Source: Bacilli bacterium
GTDB taxonomy: Bacteria; Bacillota_I; Bacilli_A; RFN20; CAG-826
NCBI GenBank assembly: GCA_017502465.1
Contig: JAFVUY010000017.1
Coordinates: 1 to 64,000, forward strand
Length of the DNA stretch: 64,000 bases
Direction: 5' to 3'
Both the position numbers and the translations under genes were made by a program. Shown one piece after another: positions 9,251 through 18,829 of the stretch (positions are counted from its first letter, which is position 1; every line of letters starts with the position of its first letter). The notes below the pieces were generated by a model. That model ran no database searches and was not told the DNA's origin. It was given only the letters and a program-made list of their open reading frames with translations.

Positions 9251-11404
9251 TTATCGACAAAGTCTCATAGAGGACCAGTCAATTGAAATACTTCCGTTTA
9301 ATGATTTACTAATAAATGTATCAATATGTCCTGTGGTGACTGTTTCGCCGTTAAATTCGTTATAGCTTAACGCTAATGTATACCATGAATCTCCATGGGA
9401 AATGATTCTACCTCTATTAGAGGTAACGTTGTTACCATCACATGTGAGTGTTATATCTTTAATAATTTCAATTGATCCATGCGCAACATCGTAAATTGAA
9501 TATGTTAATGAACCAACTTCATCCATTTTGAAGTCAAATGCGAATGATGAAACACTCAATTTCGCAATTGTGTATCTATACCAACCATCATGGTTGATTG
9601 TTTGACCGTTTGAATATTTGGTGATTTTAGAATTATCTCTTTCATGGGCATCCACCACTCTCATTGAATCGAAATCAACCCAGGAATTAATAGTGTTTTC
9701 TCCACCTGGAGCGTACACTAAATCAAATGTTGTGGCTTTACCTCTTCCATCTCCGTGAAGTTCATTTTCGTTAATAGTAATTGTGTACCAATCAGGAATT
9801 TCACTTTGACTAATTTTACCGATATTAGAGGTAATATCATTTCCGCTTTTATTGATTCTAATTGTATCAGTGATGTTATACCAATCTTGAGATTCTTCAT
9901 CAACAATAGTGAAACCAACACATCCGTCTTTGTTTTCAAGTTTAAAATCAAACGCTATAGCTTTAGAGAAAAGTTCTAATGCACTAAAAGGATTTGTTAG
10001 TCGCACTTGATTATCTTCATTTGCAAGCAATTGAACCGCCCCTAAATGAGGTATTTTTTCAACAACTTCTACTTCAAGTCTATAAGTTGCAGACTCATAA
10101 CCTGGGGAATAAATATAAACTACTCCTTGTCCAAGTGCTTTACCTTTAATCTTGTTTCCTTCAAGAATTTCAATATATTGTTCACTACCTTCTTCAAGTC
10201 TTAAACTAAATGTTTTAACAGTAGTGTCAGAAGGTAAAAATACTGGTTTAATTTCATAAGGTGTTTCTAAGTCAATTTGAATATTATTTGATGGTAATTC
10301 AAATCCTTCTAATGGGATTTCATTAACCACTAAATTATCAAATGCGAATGTCGCATAATCTCCTAAATAAATAGTTTGTCCATTAACAGCATCAGATGAG
10401 ATTGCGTATAAATGGATTTGAATATAATATATGTCTTTTGTGAATGCAGAGTTTGCTACAAGTGGGATTGTAGTCCAATTCCCACTATTAGAATTCATAC
10501 CTTGTTCATAATCTCTACCTGTCTCTGTCTTTAAGATAGATTTTTTATTAATATCTAAAAATTTAATACATGCCCAATTTGGTCCAGATATTTGTTTAAT
10601 ATCAATTGAACCGTTTTGTTTGGAAAGATTGATTGGTTTTGGTAACTTAATTTTGAAATCTGGCCAAGTTGGAGTTTCGCTGGCTTTAAAAGAGCCCACT
10701 AAAACAGTGTTTCTTCCTTCATATTCTTCATATATCTTTGCAGCGTTAACATATTCTGGTTCCACAGTTGAAGAGGCGATTAAATCTTCTTCAATGTGAA
10801 GGTCTACTTGTTTATATAAAGAAGGGTTTGAAGCGGAAATAACTTTAACTTTAACAAGACCAGGTTTTAATGTTTCGACCTTGTTTCCGTTAACAGATGC
10901 ATATTCACTATATTCTTCAGGGATTTCCAATATGAATCTTTGATCGGTTGAAGAAACATTTGGATAAAATGTAACTTCTGGAACATAATCACTACCTAAA
11001 GTGACATATGCAGTTTGTTTAACTTCAATAATGCTTGGTTCTAAAAGATCTAAAATTTCTATTGGTCTAGAATAAGAAACATTTGATCCGTCGGTGGCCT
11101 CACAAATGATGTTTGTAACACCCGCTTTATATCCATAAGCTTTGTCTCCAATTACTTCTCCCAGAGTTGGATCTTCGAAAGTCCATGAAACGTTTTTGTT
11201 AGAAGCGCTATAAGGGAGGACTTCAAAATCTGTGATTTGAGCGTAATGGTCAACATAAATCTTGTCAGATAATAAATCGAAATAAATTTCTTCAACTTTA
11301 ATATCTTCTTCTTGAGAACAGTCTTCCCCTTTAGGTGTTCCACATCCTGTAAGGACTCCCATAAGAGGGATTAGGACTAAGAGTTTTTTAATAATATTTC
11401 TCAT
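9251..11404 (-). CDS. Surface lipoprotein with bacterial Ig-like (BIG2) and binding domains
   Basis: 717 residues, starting at the ATG at 11404 with a strong AAGGAGG site inside the end of the upstream gene. Signal peptide RNIIKKLLVLIPLMGVLTGC has lipobox VLTGC. The mature part has two BIG2-like Ig domains (~35-125 and ~125-210), a beta-sandwich (~215-350, TFAFDNLVVNEIPLEG), a third Ig-like domain (~350-440), and two related beta-sandwich domains (~440-600 and ~600-717) sharing FAFDFK, the patterns GNDITSNIGKI and GNNVTSNRGRI, and WYTITINENEL versus WYTLALSYNEF. No enzyme motif is seen. Ig spacers usually lift a binding head off the envelope, so a glycan-binding role is inferred. It is part of the long operon. 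Confidence 0.78.
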   Translation of the reverse strand: MRNIIKKLLVLIPLMGVLTGCGTPKGEDCSQEEDIKVEEIYFDLLSDKIYVDHYAQITDFEVLPYSASNKNVSWTFEDPTLGEVIGDKAYGYKAGVTNIICEATDGSNVSYSRPIEILDLLEPSIIEVKQTAYVTLGSDYVPEVTFYPNVSSTDQRFILEIPEEYSEYASVNGNKVETLKPGLVKVKVISASNPSLYKQVDLHIEEDLIASSTVEPEYVNAAKIYEEYEGRNTVLVGSFKASETPTWPDFKIKLPKPINLSKQNGSIDIKQISGPNWACIKFLDINKKSILKTETGRDYEQGMNSNSGNWTTIPLVANSAFTKDIYYIQIHLYAISSDAVNGQTIYLGDYATFAFDNLVVNEIPLEGFELPSNNIQIDLETPYEIKPVFLPSDTTVKTFSLRLEEGSEQYIEILEGNKIKGKALGQGVVYIYSPGYESATYRLEVEVVEKIPHLGAVQLLANEDNQVRLTNPFSALELFSKAIAFDFKLENKDGCVGFTIVDEESQDWYNITDTIRINKSGNDITSNIGKISQSEIPDWYTITINENELHGDGRGKATTFDLVYAPGGENTINSWVDFDSMRVVDAHERDNSKITKYSNGQTINHDGWYRYTIAKLSVSSFAFDFKMDEVGSLTYSIYDVAHGSIEIIKDITLTCDGNNVTSNRGRIISHGDSWYTLALSYNEFNGETVTTGHIDTFISKSLNGSISIDWSSMRLCR

Positions 11405-12632
11405 AATTAGCCTCCTTTTCAAAAGCTTCGGTTTTCTTTCTTGTTTTATATCTACCCTTTGTAAAATCAGGGATTTTGTATACTTTTCCGTGATGTTTTA
11501 TTGATTTTTCACTTAACGCAGTGATGACATACCAACTTGCCGTATCATAGACATCTATCGGCATCTCTTTTTTATTTAAAAGGCAGTCAATGAATGTCGC
11601 AGCCATATAGAAGTCCATCCCTCCATGACCTAAATTGATTTGTTCTGGGGTGATATCTCTCCAATATTTTGGTAAATAATCATTATAATTATTCGCAGTG
11701 TCGATATATTTTTTAATCGTTTCAACAGGCGTCCAAATTTCTTCTCTTTCTTCATCAAATAAGATCATATTTGATTCCTGATTAGCGAAGCCTTTTGTTC
11801 CTTTAATTTGTAATTGACGAGAATAATATCCTGGAAGAGTTGTGTCTAATGTCAAAGTGATAGTTTCTCCGTTTTCACATGCAATAATCGTGGAGATAAT
11901 GTCTCCTTGTTTGAATTTCACTCCTTTAAGAGAGCTATCTTCACATTTTCCATCTTGAATATATGTTTGAAGCCCTCTTGATTTAGAAGAAACTGAGACC
12001 ACTGAGACAAAACGATTACCTTGATTGATATTTAATAATTTTGCGATTGGCCCTAATTCATGAGTTGGGTAATTTTCACAATTTCTTTTAATATAATTTC
12101 TTAAACGATAATGTCTTTTGATATTTCCATTAGTGATTTCTTCTCTTAAATCATGAGAATAGGCTCCGTGGCAGTGGATAATTTCTCCAAATTTGCCTTC
12201 ATTATTCAAATTAGAAAGAAGTGTTTCAAATTTGTCATAACAGCAATTTTCTAATAACATCATTGGGGTTTTATGTTTCTCATAAGCTTTAACAAGTCTA
12301 AAACAATCTTTAACTTTATAAGCTCCACCTACTTCCATCCCAACAGGAATACCCTCTTTAATACATTGGATAGTTTGATTGATATGTTCTTCCCAAGAAC
12401 TCGCGACTATAACCGCATCGAGGTTTGTGTCTTTTAAGAATTGATTAAAATCAGAATATTTCTTAGAAGATACACCTCTTTTTTCTAAAACCATCTCGTT
12501 TGCGGAATCAACGCGATCAGAATAAACATCGCATAAGGCGACAATATCAACGCAGGAAAAAGCAAGGAACGTTTGTAATAACGAGCTTCCTCTTTGACCT
12601 AATCCAACAATACCTAATCTTAATTTATTCAT
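11388..12632 (-). CDS. Gfo/Idh/MocA-type NAD-dependent protein, GH109-like
   Basis: 414 residues. The ATG at 12632 follows AAGGGGGAAA and gives the Rossmann start NKLRLGIVGLGQRGSS. The dinucleotide-binding GLGQRG is at residues ~8-15. The middle carries MLLENCCYDKFE, HCHGAYSHDLREE, HYRLRNYIKRNCENYP-THELGP and a late GHGGMDFYMA. This set is typical of the family containing GH109 alpha-N-acetylgalactosaminidases, which cleave by NAD+-assisted oxidation and elimination. Related inositol and sugar dehydrogenases share the fold but usually lack the HDLREE / NCENYPTHE block. There is no signal peptide. It overlaps the upstream gene by 8 nt and the downstream gene by 17 nt, so translation is likely coupled. 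It fits a role in removing alpha-GalNAc from imported glycans. Confidence 0.78.
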   Translation of the reverse strand: MNKLRLGIVGLGQRGSSLLQTFLAFSCVDIVALCDVYSDRVDSANEMVLEKRGVSSKKYSDFNQFLKDTNLDAVIVASSWEEHINQTIQCIKEGIPVGMEVGGAYKVKDCFRLVKAYEKHKTPMMLLENCCYDKFETLLSNLNNEGKFGEIIHCHGAYSHDLREEITNGNIKRHYRLRNYIKRNCENYPTHELGPIAKLLNINQGNRFVSVVSVSSKSRGLQTYIQDGKCEDSSLKGVKFKQGDIISTIIACENGETITLTLDTTLPGYYSRQLQIKGTKGFANQESNMILFDEEREEIWTPVETIKKYIDTANNYNDYLPKYWRDITPEQINLGHGGMDFYMAATFIDCLLNKKEMPIDVYDTASWYVITALSEKSIKHHGKVYKIPDFTKGRYKTRKKTEAFEKEANYEKYY

Positions 12633-13803
12633 GATGTTTCCCCCTTGAAACCACATTTGTCAAAATAAAATATTTTTGTAATTCTGAATCAAAATAATAT
12701 CCGTCTCCGCTTTTTAAGGAAACAAGAACTAAATCACTTGATTCTTCATTTAATGTTTCTTTTTCAAATAAAACATATTTATATTTGTTATCTACGATAA
12801 TGTCATAACAATCTTCTTCTTTTTCAATTAAAGAGGTGACGTATTCACCTTTAATGTTAAAACGTTTAAAGATTTCAATAAGTTTTGTGTAACTATCTTT
12901 AAATCCACGCTTAGTTTTAATATCCAACCCTTTTTGAATTAAAGCTTCCATTTCAATATGAGGAACATATAAACCTTTTCTTAATAATTCCGGGAATTCA
13001 GTAATATTAATGACTCTATCAAAGACATTGAAATATAAGCATGTTCCAACAAGAAGAATGATTGGAAGAGGTAAAACAATAAGTACCGCGTAAATGATTT
13101 GTTTCACCATTAACCAAGAAAGTAAAAATTCCATCAAAATTGGAGGAAGGAACAAAACAATTACAAAAGCAAGGGTAGGTAAGAATGATTTAAAGTAAAT
13201 AAAGAAAGAATTTCTAAAAGTGATGAGAAAGGAATTTTGATAGATAAGTCCGTAATAAACACAGATGACGAATATAGGGACAAATATAGTCATAAAAATC
13301 ACTAATAAGGAAACTGTAAGACTATTAAATCCATAGAACGCCGCAAAAAGGTTAATTGCAAATTTTAAAATTGAAGCAAATAATCCTATCAACATATATT
13401 GTTTAAAGTTATCTTTAATCCCTTTTTTAAATAAATAAGAAAACATAACTCCTTCTGAATGAACAAGTTGTCTTAAGACTCTTAACACACCTGCTATTCC
13501 AATAAAGATAAGAGGATAAAGGATTAAATCAATTCCGTTAGCGATAATAAAGATAATTCTTGTCCAGAAATTACCTTCTTCTTCCAAAAGAAGACCATCT
13601 TTAACCGCTTCTATTGTCGCAACATTTAAGAAATCAACAAAATAACTTTTGATAATTAATGGTAAGAAAAAGAGAAGCAAAATAAGACCTAATCTAAAGA
13701 TTATCCATAAATTGTTTTTTAAGATATCGAAAAACTGGCTTCTTCTTGTTTGAGGAAGACTACTTTCTAAAAAATCTGATTCTGCTATTTTTCTTTTTGC
13801 CAT
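12625..13803 (-). CDS. Six-helix membrane protein, YesL/DUF624-like
   Basis: 392 residues, starting at the ATG at 13803, one base from the stop of the ABC ATPase gene. Hydrophobic stretches at about 29-50, 81-110, 131-155, 160-190, 205-233 and 236-265 predict six membrane spans. The pattern NNLWIIFRLGLILLLFFLPL and later LFKKGIKDNFKQYML resembles YesL/DUF624 proteins, which often sit in carbohydrate ABC operons but have no firm function. A C-terminal ~120-residue soluble part (KRGFKDSYTKLIEIFKRFNI onward) is longer than usual for that family. It could pair with the adjacent ATPase, or help fold or couple the main sugar importer. The family call is by pattern only. Confidence 0.6.
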   Translation of the reverse strand: MAKRKIAESDFLESSLPQTRRSQFFDILKNNLWIIFRLGLILLLFFLPLIIKSYFVDFLNVATIEAVKDGLLLEEEGNFWTRIIFIIANGIDLILYPLIFIGIAGVLRVLRQLVHSEGVMFSYLFKKGIKDNFKQYMLIGLFASILKFAINLFAAFYGFNSLTVSLLVIFMTIFVPIFVICVYYGLIYQNSFLITFRNSFFIYFKSFLPTLAFVIVLFLPPILMEFLLSWLMVKQIIYAVLIVLPLPIILLVGTCLYFNVFDRVINITEFPELLRKGLYVPHIEMEALIQKGLDIKTKRGFKDSYTKLIEIFKRFNIKGEYVTSLIEKEEDCYDIIVDNKYKYVLFEKETLNEESSDLVLVSLKSGDGYYFDSELQKYFILTNVVSRGKHHE

Positions 13804-13804
13804 T

Positions 13805-14551
13805 TTATTTTAAATCTTCTAATACACTGGATTTTTTAAGGGCTACTAAGTATGGGTGTTTACTATCCCTTAATTCTTTTGGGGTTCCTGAGATTACAAC
13901 TTGGCTGTCTTCAAGAACATAAATCATTTCCCCATATCTAAATGCTTCTTTATAGTCATGAGTGACATAAATAATAGTTGCATTTAATTCTTCTTTGCTT
14001 TCTTTGATAAATTGATACAATTCTTCTTTAAGAAGAGGGTCTAATGAAGTCAAAGCTTCATCTAATAAGATTAAAGTTGGATCTTTCACTAAAACTTTCG
14101 CAAGCATCATTCGTTGTTGCTGACCAAGAGATAAGTCTTTTGGTTTCCTTGATAAACAATGAGCGATACCGAATTTTTTCGCGATATTTCTCACCCGAGT
14201 CATAATTTCCTCGGGTGTGAAGTCTAACATCCTTAATGGAAAAGCGATGTTTTCAAAGACAGTCATCTTGTGATAAATCATATAATTTTGAGGCATATAT
14301 GACATGTTTCTTCTTTTAATAGAAAGTTCACATGCATCGACATTGTCATATAAAACCTCTCCATCGTATTGCATTTCTATTCCAGAGATAATATTTAATA
14401 AAGTTGTTTTGCCTGAACCAGATTCTCCTAAGAGAATATTAAATTTATCTTTTTCAAAAGAAATATTTAAGTCCTTAAAAACTTCAATATCGCGAGTTTT
14501 GTCTTTTGACAAATATGAAAATGAAAGATTTTTAATCTCAATCAAAGGCAT
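13805..14551 (-). CDS. ABC transporter ATP-binding protein
   Basis: 248 residues, starting at the ATG at 14551. Walker A GESGSGKTT (~43-51), Q-loop MPQNYMIYHKMTVFENI, signature LSLGQQQR, Walker B LILLDEALTSLDP and the H-loop YVTHD are all intact, so it should hydrolyse ATP. Length and motifs fit importers of the nitrate/spermidine type or LolD-like ATPases rather than the MsmK ATPase at 25,458. There is no ordinary permease partner next to it. The neighbouring DUF624-like membrane protein (1-nt gap) is the obvious candidate. The gene is spaced 1 nt from both neighbours, so it belongs to the operon. Confidence 0.85.
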   Translation of the reverse strand: MPLIEIKNLSFSYLSKDKTRDIEVFKDLNISFEKDKFNILLGESGSGKTTLLNIISGIEMQYDGEVLYDNVDACELSIKRRNMSYMPQNYMIYHKMTVFENIAFPLRMLDFTPEEIMTRVRNIAKKFGIAHCLSRKPKDLSLGQQQRMMLAKVLVKDPTLILLDEALTSLDPLLKEELYQFIKESKEELNATIIYVTHDYKEAFRYGEMIYVLEDSQVVISGTPKELRDSKHPYLVALKKSSVLEDLK

Positions 14552-14552
14552 T

Positions 14553-16337
14553 TTAATATCCTGCTACTTTTTTAAGACGAATATTATCGATATAAATATC
14601 GTAATTATATTCTTCGTTTGGATAAGCTAAGTGGAACTCTCCAATATTTTCAAAGAAATCTTTGGTGAGTTTTGCGCTTCCGCCTTCATATAAATATTCT
14701 TGATTTAAGTTAATACGAACATTATTCCATTTACCTGGAACTGCTTTTATTTGTTCGTGTGCGAAATGGATTTCACCTGTTTTTCCTTCTTTATAGAAAT
14801 AAGGCGAGATCATAATTTCTTTACCGATTAATGAAGCACCTTCCACACGAATGTCGTAGCAGAACGCCCATTCATTATTTTCGATTTCATCAACAGGAAT
14901 ATTTGCAAATCCTGAATTTTTCATAAATGTTTCGTCAAAAACAATATGAGAATTTCCATCTAAGTTTTCAGTTTTTGCCTTTGTTTGAACATAAAGCATT
15001 CTTGGACCAGTAGTTGGTTGGCAAACAGAGTCTGCTAAGGTGATATTCATATAGTCGTTTGTGTTTTCATCTAAGAAAGATATACCTTCTTGTACTTCTT
15101 CAAATTGAGCAACTTCTTCCACTCTTTCAAGTCTGATGTTATCGACATAGATATAATAATCATATTTTTCATCTGGGATTGAGAAGTGGAAATCACCAAT
15201 TCTTGTTAAATAGTCAAGGGTGAGCGTGCGAGACACTCCCGCGTCAAAGACATATTCTTTGTTAAAGACAATTTCAATTGTCTTCCATTCTCCCACTCTC
15301 GCGCGTTTTTCTTGTCCACCGAAATAGAGTTCGTTTTGTACTCCAGTGGTGAAGAATGTAGGAGCGATGAATTGATCGACAGTACCTTCATCAAGGCCTT
15401 CAACACGAATGTCGTAGCAGAACGCCCATTTTTGTTGTTCAATTTCTTCTAAAGACAAATCTTTAAGAGGAGTTTGTTTCATATAGACTTCACTAATCTT
15501 AAAGTGTGTCCAGTTGACCCAGTGGTCTTTCGCATGGGATTTGATTTTTAACATCTTTTCTCCACTTGTAGGAGCGATGTCTCCATCTTTTCCAACAATA
15601 TCAAAGGAAAGTTTTGCGTTTGTATTGTCTCCAACACTCATAAAGCCTTTTTGGAAGTCTTTTTCAAAGTCACATATTTCATTGCCTTCAAGAGTGAAGA
15701 TGGTAGAAACTTCACGGATTTTATCCGCGAGATGGAAATATACGTTATCTAAATAAAGTTTAGGTGCGAATGAGATATCATCCACATCTTGATATTCAAA
15801 TTCGAAATATAATCCAGGAACTTCTTCAATGTTGATATACATATTTAAGAAGTCGAGATCAATAATATGATTAATATCTGTCCATGAATTAGCTTTTAAG
15901 TTATAAGTGACACCTTCACTTTTAACAACGTTATAAATAGTTTCAACCTTGCTAAGGAAGCCGATAGTGACAGGAACATCTTCATTTGTGTCGTTATAAA
16001 AAGAACATGTCATGTTGTCATATTTTCTTAAATCACCTTTGTTAAAATTATAATCTTTACTACGTAAAGGGAAATAGAAAGTAGGGATAATATCTTTTCT
16101 ACCAGGGTGTCCTTTTGGTCTTACTAAAGCAGAATAATTTCCACCTTTAACAAATCTTTCTTCTTTGTTTCTATCAATTGATCCAAAACCATAAGAAAGT
16201 TTGATGGTAGCGAAGTCAGGTTTCCAATTTTCAAAATCCGCGATGACTTCAATCTTATCAATAGAGTTATTAGGCGCACCACAACCGGTCAAGGAGAACA
16301 ATAAAGCACATCCTAAAAGGAATAATTTCTTTTTCAT
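14553..16337 (-). CDS. Lipoprotein with three repeated carbohydrate-binding-like domains
   Basis: 594 residues, starting at the ATG at 16337 with AAGGAGG upstream. Signal peptide KKKLFLLGCALLFSLTGC has lipobox SLTGC. Three similar domains of ~190 residues follow, with final strands KLYLDNVYFHL, YIYVDNIRLERV and DIYIDNIRLKKV. Domains 2 and 3 share the motif (Q/N)(K/E)WAFCYDIRVEG, a GEWKTIEIVFNKEYVF / GKWNNVRINLNQEYLY strand, and DFHFS(I/Y)P-like (GDFHFSIP, GEFHLAYP) turns. The domains look like jelly-roll carbohydrate-binding modules. No catalytic residues can be picked out. It sits directly downstream of the GH123-like lipoprotein, so it probably helps hold substrate at the surface. Confidence 0.75.
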   Translation of the reverse strand: MKKKLFLLGCALLFSLTGCGAPNNSIDKIEVIADFENWKPDFATIKLSYGFGSIDRNKEERFVKGGNYSALVRPKGHPGRKDIIPTFYFPLRSKDYNFNKGDLRKYDNMTCSFYNDTNEDVPVTIGFLSKVETIYNVVKSEGVTYNLKANSWTDINHIIDLDFLNMYINIEEVPGLYFEFEYQDVDDISFAPKLYLDNVYFHLADKIREVSTIFTLEGNEICDFEKDFQKGFMSVGDNTNAKLSFDIVGKDGDIAPTSGEKMLKIKSHAKDHWVNWTHFKISEVYMKQTPLKDLSLEEIEQQKWAFCYDIRVEGLDEGTVDQFIAPTFFTTGVQNELYFGGQEKRARVGEWKTIEIVFNKEYVFDAGVSRTLTLDYLTRIGDFHFSIPDEKYDYYIYVDNIRLERVEEVAQFEEVQEGISFLDENTNDYMNITLADSVCQPTTGPRMLYVQTKAKTENLDGNSHIVFDETFMKNSGFANIPVDEIENNEWAFCYDIRVEGASLIGKEIMISPYFYKEGKTGEIHFAHEQIKAVPGKWNNVRINLNQEYLYEGGSAKLTKDFFENIGEFHLAYPNEEYNYDIYIDNIRLKKVAGY

Positions 16338-16339
16338 TA

Positions 16340-18829
16340 TTACATTCCTCCTTGTTTAGAAGTGATGATGACATTTTTAAGATAGATAGTTTTTTCTGCT
16401 TCTTCTTCACTTGTCGTGTCACCTAAAACAAACATAAGGTATTCATATTTACCCACTGATGACCATTTATAATAGCCGAGGTTAATTTCAATCGTATTAA
16501 TACCTGGTTTTAAAATAGTGTTTTCAATCAAATATGAATCGTATTTTTTGGATTCATATCTATGACCAATGGAGAATTTTAAGTCTTCATCGTATGGATT
16601 GATAACATTAAAAGTCATTCTTGATGTTTCATAATCAATTTCATCAAGGAATGGAGGAATGAATTTGATTGATTGTTTTTTCTCTTTAACTTCAGACACA
16701 GTGAGTTTTAAAACGTCGTCATATTCTTCATATGATGTCTTTTCAACTGCGACATTAGAGTTATATTTCTTAAAGGATGAGGATAATTCATCACTTCCAT
16801 ATACAGTATTACTTTTACCGTATGATTGAGTGATGGTATTAGTTTTTCCTTTATAAGAAACTTCAATTTTTAATTCATTGATGTCTTTTGCATCATCAAA
16901 ATTAATAACAGAGTTATAAATATGACCGTTTTTATATGAGGAGGAAGGTTGAACTTCTACATCATTAACTTTAATCACAGTTTCATTATTCGCATAGAAA
17001 GATAAATCAATTTTGTTATCTTCGATATCATATTCATAATCTGTAATAGCGAAGTTAGAACCATTTTCATTCGTAAGAGCGAGATTGAGCAATGTTTCTC
17101 TTCCTTTTTCAAGTTCGATTGATGTTGCGTTTACAATCGTACCTTTATATAAGAATTCAGTTAAGAATGAGAAGAAACCTTCATCATCTAAACCTAATTT
17201 CTTCATTTCTTCTTTAAGATTATAAAGAATTTCATATTCTTCTAAACCATCTCTAACTGCATAAAGTCTTAAGGAACCAGCAGGTTCATCAAGTTCGTAT
17301 TGTTTGGCAGGGAAGAATAAATATCCATCTCCGTTAACTCCAGCATAACGACAGGCATCGCCTTCATAATAATCATCAATTGGGTGATAAATACCGCCTG
17401 TTTGTTGTGCGTATACGTTTGTGGCCCAGAAAAGATTACCTACGACATCGTAGTTAGCTTGCATCCAACTTAATAATCTCGCTGAAGATAATCTATCTTC
17501 TGTGTGATAGGTTGGATATGGGGCTTTTGGAAAGACACAGGTATACCACCACTTCTCTTCTTGGAAGTCGTAAAGATTTCTCGTTTCTTCTGTGTGATAG
17601 TAATTAACTTTTGGACAATATGTATCGATATATCCGTCAAATTGTTCCAAATATGCAGATGTGACAAGGTTTTTAAGGTTTCTAATAGAAGCGATTAATT
17701 CCTTGTGCATTGGATGGTTGACATTAACTTTATCAAGTGTGTCAGCGATTTCAGTAATAAGAGCCTTAAATCTTGTGCAGATATATTGAGTTCTTTCAAT
17801 AATCCAAGGTTCACCTGACGCGCGATCATCAGGTTCATCGATTAATCCGCCCATCCACACTATTGATTTGTCAAACATGTTAAAATTTTCTGACATAGAT
17901 TTGACGTAGTAACTAGTGATGAATTTTTCCATAACTTCTTCATCAAAAGTTTGTTGAATATAATGATCAATGTTTTTACTTTTAACAGGAATTGTAACAT
18001 TCGTGCATTTTGGACTTTGCATATCGTTAAACGCACGTTCTGTATAACGATTAATTTCTTCATCTGAATATGTAGATTGAAGCTGAATAGTATGGCTTGA
18101 TAAACGATATTTGTGAAGAGTTTCGGTGTATTTTTCCATCATCTCTTCAGTCGCGTTTAATTCACCTGATTCAAACATCCAGTCACTTTGGAAAATAGAT
18201 TTTGAATGTGTTTCTTCATTAACTTGAAGTTCATTAACATTAACAGAAACTGGGAATGTATGAACATCTCCATCTAAATCAACAGTGAATTCACCTTCGT
18301 ATAAGCCAGGTTTTTGGCTATAAGGCACTTCAACAACTAAGTAGATACTTTGGTTTTGGCCTTCTTGAATTTTTAAATCATTAAAATTTCTAAGTGCTTC
18401 GATTGGGACAAGCGCATCTGGAAAATAACCAGGTTCTTCTCCGGTAATCGAATCATAAATATTAGATACTTTAAGATATTTCGCCCCAAAGATATTGACG
18501 TTAGCTTTAGGGATAGTAAATCCGTTTTTAGTCTTTAATGTACTAACAGTCGCGTAATACATATCAACATCGCGATTAGGAGTCACGATGATTTGATCCA
18601 TTTCGTATTCACCTCGACAGGCATTAATTTTTAAAGCAGTTTCTTCTCTAATATAGGAAGAATAATATTCTTTCGCTCGATCTTTAACAATTTTTTCGCT
18701 AGCAGAGCAAGACCAAAAAGCAGAACGAAGAATGGGTTCTTTATTAGTAGGACCCGCTCCATTACTGCAAGAAGCAATTAATGTTGTGGCAGCACATAAA
18801 GACAATAATTTTAGTCTTTTGGTGTTCAT
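16340..18829 (-). CDS. Lipoprotein glycosidase, GH123-like (DUF4091)
   Basis: 829 residues. Lipobox LIASC places the lipidated Cys at residue 21. A beta domain (~30-205) precedes a TIM-barrel with VWMGGLIDEPDD, where D331-E332 match the Asp-Glu pair used by GH123 beta-N-acetylgalactosaminidases for substrate-assisted cleavage. The later VVGNLFWATNVY and RLYAVRDGLEEYEILYNLKE are hallmarks of the DUF4091 catalytic domain (Pfam name now tied to GH123). A C-terminal beta domain (~590-829) may bind glycan. The start ATG shares one base with the stop of the upstream binding-protein gene (TAATG), so translation is likely coupled. Expected role: release of beta-GalNAc from glycolipid or mucin-type chains at the surface. 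Exact specificity is inference. Confidence 0.8.
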   Translation of the reverse strand: MNTKRLKLLSLCAATTLIASCSNGAGPTNKEPILRSAFWSCSASEKIVKDRAKEYYSSYIREETALKINACRGEYEMDQIIVTPNRDVDMYYATVSTLKTKNGFTIPKANVNIFGAKYLKVSNIYDSITGEEPGYFPDALVPIEALRNFNDLKIQEGQNQSIYLVVEVPYSQKPGLYEGEFTVDLDGDVHTFPVSVNVNELQVNEETHSKSIFQSDWMFESGELNATEEMMEKYTETLHKYRLSSHTIQLQSTYSDEEINRYTERAFNDMQSPKCTNVTIPVKSKNIDHYIQQTFDEEVMEKFITSYYVKSMSENFNMFDKSIVWMGGLIDEPDDRASGEPWIIERTQYICTRFKALITEIADTLDKVNVNHPMHKELIASIRNLKNLVTSAYLEQFDGYIDTYCPKVNYYHTEETRNLYDFQEEKWWYTCVFPKAPYPTYHTEDRLSSARLLSWMQANYDVVGNLFWATNVYAQQTGGIYHPIDDYYEGDACRYAGVNGDGYLFFPAKQYELDEPAGSLRLYAVRDGLEEYEILYNLKEEMKKLGLDDEGFFSFLTEFLYKGTIVNATSIELEKGRETLLNLALTNENGSNFAITDYEYDIEDNKIDLSFYANNETVIKVNDVEVQPSSSYKNGHIYNSVINFDDAKDINELKIEVSYKGKTNTITQSYGKSNTVYGSDELSSSFKKYNSNVAVEKTSYEEYDDVLKLTVSEVKEKKQSIKFIPPFLDEIDYETSRMTFNVINPYDEDLKFSIGHRYESKKYDSYLIENTILKPGINTIEINLGYYKWSSVGKYEYLMFVLGDTTSEEEAEKTIYLKNVIITSKQGGM

